DNA of 19,276 nucleotides from an uncultured Bacillota bacterium (GTDB lineage Bacteria > Bacillota > Limnochordia > Limnochordales > ZCTH02-B6). This document shows, piece after piece, positions 1 to 6,445 of the stretch (the stretch's first letter is position 1; every line of letters starts with the position of its first letter). Location of the stretch: assembly GCA_937916565.1 (NCBI GenBank), contig CALFSR010000032.1, forward strand, positions 1-19,276, in the 5' to 3' direction. The position numbers were made by a program, and so were the translations under genes. The notes under the pieces were generated by a model. The model saw only the letters and a list, made by a program, of their open reading frames with translations. It did no database searches and had not been told where the DNA came from.

Positions 1-130
1 CCCGGCGGAGCAGGCGGCGGACGCCGTGCGGCACTTGGCCGGACACGGACAGCAGGCGTGGGTCATCGGGGAAGTTGTGGCCGGCGAGCCTGGCGTGGAC
101 GTCGTCGGTTTCGGCGAGGACGGCCTATGA
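1..130 (+). CDS. purM: Phosphoribosylformylglycinamidine cyclo-ligase (AIR synthetase), C-terminal end only
   Basis: Partial gene, cut by the left edge; reading frame starts at base 2 and gives 42 residues before the TGA at 128-130. The tail reads as the PurM C-terminus, with AWVIGEVVAGEPGV matching the family's closing strand, where 'IGEV..G..GV' is usual. PurM is the cytoplasmic ATP-dependent enzyme that closes FGAM to aminoimidazole ribotide in purine synthesis. Its stop codon overlaps the purN start (ATGA, 127-130), so the two are translationally coupled, and purM-N-H-D is the normal 3' order of a Bacillus-type pur operon. Identification rests on the short tail plus context. Confidence 0.85.
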   Translation, partial: PAEQAADAVRHLAGHGQQAWVIGEVVAGEPGVDVVGFGEDGL

Positions 131-741
131 TTCGCCTGGCGGTGCTCGTGTCAGGCCGGGGCAGCAACCTGCAGGCGATCCTCGCCGCGGCGGCCGCGGG
201 CCGGGTAGCGGCCGACCCGGTGCTCGTCATCTCCGACAACCCCCAAGCGCCGGCCCTCGACATCGCCCGAAGCTACGGACTGGCGGTCCTAGGCGTCGCG
301 CCGAAGGAGGCGGGGGGCCGGGCGGCGTTTTTCCGGCTCGTGGAGCGCGAGCTGGCGGCGGCCCGTGTGGATCTTGTCGCCCTCGCGGGATTTATGCGGA
401 TCTTGCCGGCCCACATCGTGAGCCGGTTCCGCTGGCGCATCCTCAACATCCACCCGTCGCTCTTGCCCGCGTTTCCCGGGCTTGATGCGCCCCGGCAAGC
501 CATCGAGTACGGGGTACGCGTGAGCGGCTGCACGGTGCACTTTGTGGATGAAGGGGTCGACAGCGGGCCTATCGTGCTGCAGGCCGCCGTGCCGGTGCTG
601 CCTGGCGACACGCCCGATACCCTTGCCGCGCGCATCCGCGAGGAGGAGCACCGGATCTACCCGGAGGCCATCCACCTCTTCTCCCAAGGGCGGCTCCGGG
701 TGGAAGGCCGGCGGGTGCGCATCCTTGACCCATTGGCGTAG
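127..741 (+). CDS. purN: Phosphoribosylglycinamide formyltransferase (GART)
   Basis: 204 residues, the usual size for PurN. It transfers a formyl group from 10-formyl-THF to GAR, giving FGAR, the third step of purine synthesis. The N-terminus has the nucleotide-binding loop VLVSGRGSNLQA (residues 6-17). The catalytic set is intact: N107 and H109 in ILNIHPSLLP and D145 in DEGVDSGPI, matching N106/H108/D144 of the E. coli enzyme. The start is the ATG at 127, which overlaps the purM stop as ATGA; longer in-frame extensions upstream are only purM read in another frame. The stop at 739-741 is followed 19 bases later by purH. Nothing unusual is seen beyond PGLDAPRQA, where PGLHAHRQA is more common. 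Confidence 0.97.
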   Translation: MIRLAVLVSGRGSNLQAILAAAAAGRVAADPVLVISDNPQAPALDIARSYGLAVLGVAPKEAGGRAAFFRLVERELAAARVDLVALAGFMRILPAHIVSRFRWRILNIHPSLLPAFPGLDAPRQAIEYGVRVSGCTVHFVDEGVDSGPIVLQAAVPVLPGDTPDTLAARIREEEHRIYPEAIHLFSQGRLRVEGRRVRILDPLA

Positions 742-760
742 CGGACAGGAGGCGAAAAAT

Positions 761-2395
761 GTGCAGGCCATTACGGGGCGGCGAGCCCTGATCAGCGTGT
801 CGGACAAGCGGGGCGTGGTCGAGTTTGCCAGGGGTCTTGCGGCCCTCGGTTTCGAGATCGTGTCGACCGGGGGCACCGCTGCCGTCCTCCAGGAGCACGT
901 GCCCGTCACGCCCGTGAGCGCGGTGACCGGGTTTCCCGAGATTTTGGACGGGCGCGTCAAGACGCTGCACCCCAGCGTCCACGGCGGCATCTTGGCCCGG
1001 CGGGACCGGGCGGATCACATGGCCGCCCTCGCGGAGCACGGTATGGCGCCCTTTGACGTGGTGGCCGTGAACTTGTATCCGTTTGTGGAGACTATCCGGC
1101 GCCCCGGATGCACGCTGGAGGAAGCCGTCGAGCAGATCGACATCGGGGGCCCCGCTATGGTGCGGGCGGCCGCCAAAAATCACGCCTACGTCTGGGTCGT
1201 GGTCAACCCGGAGCGCTATCAGGCGGTGCTGGATGCGTTGGCCGCGGACACTGACCAGGAAGCCGATGCGGCTGTCCTCCTCCGCCGCACCCTGGCGCAG
1301 GAGGCGTTTGCCCACACCGCTGCCTATGACGCCGCCATAGCGGCGTATCTGGAGGGCCAGCTTTTGGCCCGAGAGGTCGGTGGGCCGGCCGCAGGGGACG
1401 ACGGCGCCGCCGGGGAGGGAACGCCGGACGGGGGCCGCACCGATTTCCCCGCGGTGTGGCAGGTGCGGCTCGTGCGGACGCAGGCGCTTCGATACGGTGA
1501 GAACCAGCACCAGGCCGCCGCGTTTTACGTCGAGACTCCGCCGGCCGCGGGCACCATCGCCGCGGCCGAGCAGCTGCAGGGTAAGGAGCTTTCCTATAAC
1601 AATATCCAGGACGCCCACGCCGCGCTGGAGATGGTGCGGGAGTTTGACCGGCCGGCCGTGGCCGCGGTCAAGCACACAAACCCGTGCGGCCTCGCCCTGG
1701 GGGATACGGTGGCGGAAGCCTTTGCCCGCGCTCGGGATGCGGATCCGGTTTCCATTTTCGGCGGCATCGTGGCCGCGAACCGGACCGTTGACGCGGCGGC
1801 GGCCGCGGCCATGCGGGAACTATTTCTAGAGGTGATCATCGCGCCCGACTTCGATCCGGAGGCTCGAGCGATCTTGGCCGGCCGGCCCAACCTGCGCCTC
1901 TTGCGGGTGCAGCCGTGGGCGCCGCCGCGGAGGTACTTTGACGTAAGGAGCGTGGGCGGCGGGATTTTGGTGCAGGAGGCCGACTGGCGCCCTGAGCGTC
2001 TCGACCCGGCGGTGGAGCGGGTCGTTACCCGGCGGGCGCCTAGCCCCGAGGAGTGGGCGCAACTCGAATTCGCGTGGAAGGTCGTCAAGTATGTCAAGTC
2101 CAATGCCATCGTGCTCGCGCGGGATTGGGTCGCCATCGGGGTCGGCGCAGGCCAGATGAACCGCGTCACGGCCGCACGGCTTGCCCTGGAGCAGGCTGGA
2201 GAGCGGGCGCGGGGGGCGGTGCTCGCGTCCGAGGCGTTTTTCCCGTTCGCGGACGTGGTGGAAACGGCCGCCCAAGCGGGCATTACGGCCATCGTCCAGC
2301 CGGGTGGATCGCGGCGGGATGCCGACTCCATCGCGGCCGCGGACGCGGCGGGCATCGCCATGGTGTTCACCGGCAGGCGGCACTTCCGGCATTGA
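761..2395 (+). CDS. purH: Bifunctional AICAR transformylase / IMP cyclohydrolase
   Basis: 544 residues from a GTG at 761, chosen because AGGAGG (747-752) sits 8 bases upstream and the protein then begins QAITGRRALISVSDK, as in the family. It performs the last two steps to IMP: formylation of AICAR and ring closure. The N-terminal MGS-like cyclohydrolase domain shows VSTGGTA, GRVKTLHPSVHGG and IDIGGPAMVRAAAKNH. The C-terminal transformylase domain shows LRYGENQHQ, KELSYNNIQDA, the catalytic Lys-His pair (K304, H305 in VKHTNPCG), IFGGIVA, and the closing QPGGSRRD and MVFTGRRHFRH. It is slightly longer than the 512-529 residues usual in Bacillus and E. coli because of a Gly/Ala/Asp-rich insertion of about 25 residues between the domains (about residues 205-230). 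ASEAFFPF replaces the commoner ASDAFFPF. Confidence 0.97.
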   Translation: MQAITGRRALISVSDKRGVVEFARGLAALGFEIVSTGGTAAVLQEHVPVTPVSAVTGFPEILDGRVKTLHPSVHGGILARRDRADHMAALAEHGMAPFDVVAVNLYPFVETIRRPGCTLEEAVEQIDIGGPAMVRAAAKNHAYVWVVVNPERYQAVLDALAADTDQEADAAVLLRRTLAQEAFAHTAAYDAAIAAYLEGQLLAREVGGPAAGDDGAAGEGTPDGGRTDFPAVWQVRLVRTQALRYGENQHQAAAFYVETPPAAGTIAAAEQLQGKELSYNNIQDAHAALEMVREFDRPAVAAVKHTNPCGLALGDTVAEAFARARDADPVSIFGGIVAANRTVDAAAAAAMRELFLEVIIAPDFDPEARAILAGRPNLRLLRVQPWAPPRRYFDVRSVGGGILVQEADWRPERLDPAVERVVTRRAPSPEEWAQLEFAWKVVKYVKSNAIVLARDWVAIGVGAGQMNRVTAARLALEQAGERARGAVLASEAFFPFADVVETAAQAGITAIVQPGGSRRDADSIAAADAAGIAMVFTGRRHFRH

Positions 2396-2425
2396 GCCCG
2401 CCCGCTGGCACGGAGGAGGATGAAC

Positions 2426-3715
2426 ATGCGGGTACTCATTGTCGGCCAAGGCGCCCGGGAGCATGCCCTCGCCTGGGCGCTCGCGAAAAGCCCCCACCTG
2501 GAGCGGCTTTACTGCGCCCCGGGCAACTCCGGCATCGCCGCGGTCGCCGAGTGCGTGCAGGTGGCTCGCGGGGGCGCCGCTGACCTGGCCGAGTGGGCGG
2601 CGGAGAACGGGATCGATCTCACGGTCGTGGGGCCGGAGGTGCCGCTGGTCGCCGGCATTGCGGACGCCTTCGCGGCGCGCGGTTTGCGCTTGGTCGGGCC
2701 CTCGCGGGATGCAGCCCTCATCGAGGGGAGCAAGGTCTTTGCAAAGGACCTGATGGCCCGGTGGGGCATCCCGACGGCCGCTTACCGGGTGTTCTCAGAC
2801 CCCGGGGAGGCCCGCGCCTACGCCCGCCGGCAGCCGCTGCCCGTGGTCATCAAGGCCGACGGGCTTGCCGCGGGCAAGGGCGTGACGGTGGCTTGGGACT
2901 GGGAAACCGCCGACGCGGCCATCCGGGCCGTGATGGAGGAACGGGTTTACGGCGAGGCCGGCGAACGGGTCATCATCGAAGAATTTTTGCCCGGCCGGGA
3001 GTTGAGCGTGCTGGCTCTCACCGACGGGCACACGGTGGTGCCCCTGGCACCAGCCCGGGACCACAAGCGAGTGGGGGACGGCGACACCGGCCCCAACACC
3101 GGCGGCATGGGCGCCTTTTCCCCCGTGCCCGGGGTGACGCCGGCGCTCGTTGAGCGTATCCGGGACGAGATTCTCGTGCCCACCGTGCGGGCGCTGGCCG
3201 CCGAAGGCCGCCCCTACCGGGGCGTGCTGTACGCCGGTCTCATGCTCACGGACCAAGGACCTAAGGTCGTCGAGTTCAACTGCCGCTTTGGTGACCCGGA
3301 GGCCCAGGTGGTCGTGCCTCGCCTGGCTACCGATTGGCTGACCGTGTTTGACGCGCTGACGCGCGGCCGCTTGCACGAGGTGGAGCTGAAGTGGCGTGAC
3401 GAGGCGGCGGTGTGCGTCGTGATGGCGTCCGCAGGCTACCCGGGCACGTATGAGACCGGCCGGCCGATTCGGGGCCTTGAGGCGGCGTCCGCCGAGCCCG
3501 GCGTCCTCGTGTTCCATGCGGCGACTCGCAGGGACGGCGACGCCTGGGCGACCAGCGGCGGAAGGGTACTGGCCGTCACCGCCCTGGGCGCAGGGCTGGC
3601 GGCGGCGCGGGAGCGCGCGTACCGGGCCGTGGGGCATATCCACTTCGACGGCATGCACTACCGGCGGGACATCGCGAACAGCGCCTTGACGGTTTCCTCC
3701 TCGGGTGACACGTAG
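2426..3715 (+). CDS. purD: Phosphoribosylamine-glycine ligase (GAR synthetase)
   Basis: 429 residues, normal for this ATP-grasp enzyme that joins phosphoribosylamine and glycine, the second purine step. Seen: N-terminal VLIVGQGAREHALAW, VVIKADGLAAGKGVTVA, the signature HKRVGDGDTGPNTGGMGAF, GVLYAGLM, and VVEFNCRFGDPEAQ with the Mg/ATP-binding Glu and Asn. Two in-frame ATGs lie 6 bases apart (2420 and 2426). The second is chosen because AGGAGG (2414-2419) directly abuts the first but is 6 bases from the second, and MRVLIVG fits the family N-terminus. purH ends 30 bases upstream. The C-terminus runs about 11 residues past the usual RRDIA ending, and this tail overlaps the 3' end of rqcH on the other strand by 58 bases. 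No terminator is seen between them. Confidence 0.97.
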   Translation: MRVLIVGQGAREHALAWALAKSPHLERLYCAPGNSGIAAVAECVQVARGGAADLAEWAAENGIDLTVVGPEVPLVAGIADAFAARGLRLVGPSRDAALIEGSKVFAKDLMARWGIPTAAYRVFSDPGEARAYARRQPLPVVIKADGLAAGKGVTVAWDWETADAAIRAVMEERVYGEAGERVIIEEFLPGRELSVLALTDGHTVVPLAPARDHKRVGDGDTGPNTGGMGAFSPVPGVTPALVERIRDEILVPTVRALAAEGRPYRGVLYAGLMLTDQGPKVVEFNCRFGDPEAQVVVPRLATDWLTVFDALTRGRLHEVELKWRDEAAVCVVMASAGYPGTYETGRPIRGLEAASAEPGVLVFHAATRRDGDAWATSGGRVLAVTALGAGLAAARERAYRAVGHIHFDGMHYRRDIANSALTVSSSGDT

Positions 3716-5481
3716 ACCGTGCGATGGTGGTCATAGATGACCATCCCCGGGCGGGCGCCCCTTGGTTTGCGCACGTGTCGCACCCGCGTCCAGTCCACGG
3801 CCACGTTGCTGGAGAGCCGGGCTTTGCTAAAGTAGGCGGCGAGCTGCGCCGCGTCCGCCACATCGTCTTCGAGCGGCTCCCCGTCCACCTGCAAAATGAC
3901 GTGGGCGCCCGGCAGGTCCTTGACATGCAGCCAAATGTCGTCCGGCCGCGCGGTCTTGAGGGTGAGCCGGTCGTTTTCCCGGTTGCTGCGGCCGATCAGT
4001 ACCCGCGCGCCCCGGCGGGTGCGGGCGACGAGGGGTCCCGCGGCGCTCCCGCTGGCCGGTGGCTTGGCCCGGGTCGGCTCAGGGCCGTGAGAAGACGCCG
4101 GTTCACCGCGCCGGGCGCCGGGAGCCTGCAGCTTGGGCTTAGGCAGCACGCCGGCGCCCGCGAGTTCCGTCGCGATCTCCGCCAGTGCCCCAGCTTCGTC
4201 GGCCATTTCGATGTGCAGCGCGACCTGCTCCAGGTACGCGAGCTCAACCAGGGCGGCGTCCAACTGAGCCCGCACGGCTTCCTGGGCCGAGCGGGCTTTC
4301 GCGTAGCGCTTGAAGTACCGCTGGGCGTTCTCGGCAGGCTCGAGCGCCGGGTCAAGCGGGATGGTGACCGGCGCGCCCCCCGCATGGTAGTTGGCTACCG
4401 TCGCTGACGGCCCGCGCTTGAGCTCGTGCAAGTGCGCGGTGAGAAGCTCCCCAAAGAGGCGGTACTCGTCGGCCCGCTCGGCGTTGGCAAGATCGTGGCG
4501 CAAGTTCTCGACTTTGCGCACCAGCCGCTCGATGGCCGCTGCCGTCGCACGACCGAGACGCTGCTTTTCCCGGTCGATCGCGACGACCTGCAGGCGGTGG
4601 TCGAAATACGTTGCCGCCGCTTCGCTGGCACTGGCGCACGCGCGGACGCTTCCTTGGACGTGCACCGGCCGGAACGCCCAGAAGTCGGTGGGTTTCCCGC
4701 TGTCATCCACGATGAGCACGGGCTCAAACCGGCCCGCGGCCACCGCCCCGGCGAGGGTGACCACGGTGTCAGCGACGCGCTCAAGCGCCCGGGCGGTCAT
4801 CTCTCCGTGGGTGCAGTCCGGATCGACGCCCGAGCGGGCGAGAACCTCCCGCACCGCGAACGGTCCAAACCCGTCGTACAGCTCGGCGATGGTCCGGGCG
4901 ACCTTCTGAGGGCCGGGCTGCAGGGCGAGCAGGCGGGCGACGTCCGGTCTTTGGGCCGCGCGAGGATCGCGCTTTTTTGGCAGCGGCGGCGGCTCATAGA
5001 TCTCGCCGGGCACGAGCTGCCGCCGTGGGCCGGCGCCCGTCGCGGAGCGGTGCATCGCGTCAAGGATACGCCCGGTCCCTTCTTCCACGAGGATCACGTT
5101 GCTGTGGCGACCGGTGAGCTCGACGATGAGGACGAGCCGCACGCGCCGGCCGCTTGAGTCGATCGTCTCGCAGGTGAGATGGATGATCCGGTCGAGCCCC
5201 ACTTGCGAGACGTTGAGGATTCGGGCCGGCTCGAGATGCTTGCGCAGGAGCATGCAAAAGGCGGGCGGGTGCGTGGGGTTTGGGGGCGCGGCATCGGTGA
5301 GGTGCATCCGGGCGTGCTGCGGGTCGGTGCTGATGAGGAGCCGGTGATTGCAGCCGGGCATGCGGCAGGCGAGCACCAAGGTCCGGGCGTCGGGCTGATG
5401 AATCTTGTGGATGCGGGCCGCAGTCAAGATCGATTGAAGTTCGGCGGCGACGGCGGCCGCAAAGAGGCCGTCGAAAGGCAT
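3658..5481 (-). CDS. rqcH: Ribosome quality control protein RqcH (NFACT / Rqc2 family)
   Basis: 607 residues; B. subtilis RqcH (YloA, formerly called a fibronectin-binding protein) is about 570. In B. subtilis it binds obstructed 50S subunits with peptidyl-tRNA and recruits alanyl-tRNA to add C-terminal Ala tails that mark stalled chains for degradation. Seen: NFACT-N opening FDGLFAAAVAAEL and HKIHQP, with the functional Asp-Arg pair at exactly D97/R98 (VGLDRIIHL); a helical middle of coiled-coil character (about 305-355 and 385-445); a low-complexity linker (450-485); and the NFACT-R domain with GRSNREND (497-504) and DIWLHVKDLPGAHV (515-528). Two in-frame ATGs occur (5487 and 5481); the inner one is used because GGAGG is 7 bases away and MPFDGLF fits the family. 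It is convergent and overlapping with purD. Gene order rqcH then Ca-ATPase matches yloA-yloB, but here rqcH is inverted. Confidence 0.95.
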   Translation of the reverse strand: MPFDGLFAAAVAAELQSILTAARIHKIHQPDARTLVLACRMPGCNHRLLISTDPQHARMHLTDAAPPNPTHPPAFCMLLRKHLEPARILNVSQVGLDRIIHLTCETIDSSGRRVRLVLIVELTGRHSNVILVEEGTGRILDAMHRSATGAGPRRQLVPGEIYEPPPLPKKRDPRAAQRPDVARLLALQPGPQKVARTIAELYDGFGPFAVREVLARSGVDPDCTHGEMTARALERVADTVVTLAGAVAAGRFEPVLIVDDSGKPTDFWAFRPVHVQGSVRACASASEAAATYFDHRLQVVAIDREKQRLGRATAAAIERLVRKVENLRHDLANAERADEYRLFGELLTAHLHELKRGPSATVANYHAGGAPVTIPLDPALEPAENAQRYFKRYAKARSAQEAVRAQLDAALVELAYLEQVALHIEMADEAGALAEIATELAGAGVLPKPKLQAPGARRGEPASSHGPEPTRAKPPASGSAAGPLVARTRRGARVLIGRSNRENDRLTLKTARPDDIWLHVKDLPGAHVILQVDGEPLEDDVADAAQLAAYFSKARLSSNVAVDWTRVRHVRKPRGARPGMVIYDHHRTVYVSPEEETVKALFAMSRR

Positions 5482-5522
5482 GGTCATTCCTCCGCAGGAG
5501 GGGTCGGCGGTGTCCGGGGACC

Positions 5523-5531
5523 ATTGTACCA
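5523..5531 (-). promoter_or_regulatory. Extended -10 promoter for rqcH
   Basis: On the minus strand the sequence reads TGGTACAAT, an extended -10 (TG-n-TACAAT, 5 of 6 matches to TATAAT). It lies 42 bases upstream of the chosen rqcH ATG, giving a leader of about 35 bases. No good -35 is seen 16-18 bases upstream, which an extended -10 can tolerate. The 140-base gap 5482-5621 between the divergent genes also holds a small inverted repeat AGTGC-TC-GCACT at 5556-5567 that could be an operator; I see no convincing promoter there for the rightward gene. Confidence 0.55.
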
Positions 5532-5621
5532 CACGGGTTGGCGGCGTTGGGGGCGAGTGCTCGCACTGCAGGAGGCGAGCTGCGGGCGGCGAAAATACGA
5601 TCGGATCAAGGGGGGCCTGGC

Positions 5622-6368
5622 ATGCGGGTATTGGCAGCGGTACTGGCGGCAGCGCTGTTCGTTGTGGCGTGGGCCGGTGACATCGGTTACGGTCAGGTGG
5701 ACAGCGCGGTTGTCCGGCTGGAAACCGGGCTGCGGTTCGTGGCCCTCGGATGGGCCCGGGAAGGCCAGGAACATCTCCAGCAGGCGGTTCGGCTCGCCCC
5801 CGGCTGGACGGAGGCCCGGGTGCTGCTCGCCTTGAGCCACCATGCCCAGGGCCAGTGGGAGCAGGCGCTTGCCCAGTACGAGGCAGTGCTCGAGCGGGAC
5901 CCGGACCTCGGCGCACTGCGGGTGCTCATGGGTGACATTTACTTCGCCCAAGGGCGCCTGGACGAGGCCGCGCAGGAGTATTCCGCGGCGCTGGCGCATG
6001 CCGACGGAGCGGGCTGGGCCTACTACGGTCTCGGCCGCGTGCAGCAGGTTAAGGGCGAAGACGGCGCTGTGGACATGTACGCCGCGGCGGTTTCCCATGC
6101 GCCGGACCTGCTGGATGCCCGCATCCGTCTTGGCCGGCTGCTGCGGGCCAGCGGGCGCCTTGAGGAGGCCCTGGAGCACTTGCAGTACGCCCAGCGGCTC
6201 AACAGCCGCCTGCCGGAGGTCCGGCTCGAGCTAGGTATCGTGTACGAACTGCTCGGCCGTATTGCCGAGGCCGAGCACGAGTACCGGATGGTCATCCAGC
6301 TCGATCCGGCCAACGACGAGGCGCTTCTGCGCCTCGGGACGCTGGAGGCGGCCCACGGCGACACATGA
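5622..6368 (+). CDS. Exported tetratricopeptide-repeat protein
   Basis: 248 residues, no specific family recognised. The start ATG at 5622 follows AAGGGGGG (5608-5615) by 6 bases and gives a signal-like N-terminus: Arg2, a hydrophobic stretch from 3 to 18, and an AWA-GD site suggesting cleavage after Ala18. No lipobox Cys is present. The rest is almost wholly TPR-like helical pairs of about 34 residues (about 30-62, 63-96, 97-130, 131-163, 164-197, 198-231), with typical spacing such as GQWEQALAQYEAVLERDP and GRIAEAEHEYRMVIQLDP. TPR arrays bind peptides or proteins, so a scaffold or assembly role outside the membrane is inference; no partner is identified. It lies between divergent rqcH and the calcium ATPase, a position where B. 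subtilis has no gene. It is followed by a strong hairpin. Confidence 0.8.
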   Translation: MRVLAAVLAAALFVVAWAGDIGYGQVDSAVVRLETGLRFVALGWAREGQEHLQQAVRLAPGWTEARVLLALSHHAQGQWEQALAQYEAVLERDPDLGALRVLMGDIYFAQGRLDEAAQEYSAALAHADGAGWAYYGLGRVQQVKGEDGAVDMYAAAVSHAPDLLDARIRLGRLLRASGRLEEALEHLQYAQRLNSRLPEVRLELGIVYELLGRIAEAEHEYRMVIQLDPANDEALLRLGTLEAAHGDT

Positions 6369-6371
6369 TTC

Positions 6372-6441
6372 GCCCCCGGGGGAAATATGCATGAAGTGCT
6401 GCCTGCGTGCAGGCGGCACTTCTTTTCCCCCGAGGGGGGCT
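6372..6441 (+). promoter_or_regulatory. Nested palindromic leader upstream of the Ca-ATPase; inner hairpin may be a terminator
   Basis: Almost the whole 77-base gap between the TPR gene and the ATPase can fold on itself. The inner stem pairs 6393-6406 with 6409-6422 (14 possible pairs, one G-U; realistically 12 pairs with a 6-base loop) and is followed by TTTT at 6423-6426, so it may be an intrinsic terminator for the upstream gene. Outside it, GGGGGAAA (6378-6385) pairs with TTTCCCCC (6424-6431), and GCCCCC (6372-6377) pairs with GGGGGC (6435-6440) across a small bulge. The outer 3' arm contains the GAGGGGGG ribosome site (6432-6439) for the ATG at 6446, so the closed form would hide it. I cannot match it to a known riboswitch class. 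Confidence 0.5.
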
Positions 6442-6445
6442 CCCG

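Noticed and set aside
569..1675. 368-codon minus-strand open frame opposite purN/purH
   Set aside because: Antisense shadow of purH in GC-rich DNA; no recognisable motif, no ribosome site, composition dominated by Arg/Gly/His.
4426..5157. 243-codon plus-strand open frame inside rqcH
   Set aside because: Reading of the rqcH antisense strand; rqcH carries the conserved D97/R98 and NFACT-R motifs, so the other strand is the real gene.
5596..5601. TACGAT as a -10 for the TPR gene
   Set aside because: No -35 at the right distance, and transcription would start on top of the ribosome site.
6369..6445. Known metal riboswitch (Mn2+ yybP-ykoY or NiCo type) before the P-type ATPase
   Set aside because: The characteristic conserved loop sequences of those classes are not present; only plain complementary arms are visible.
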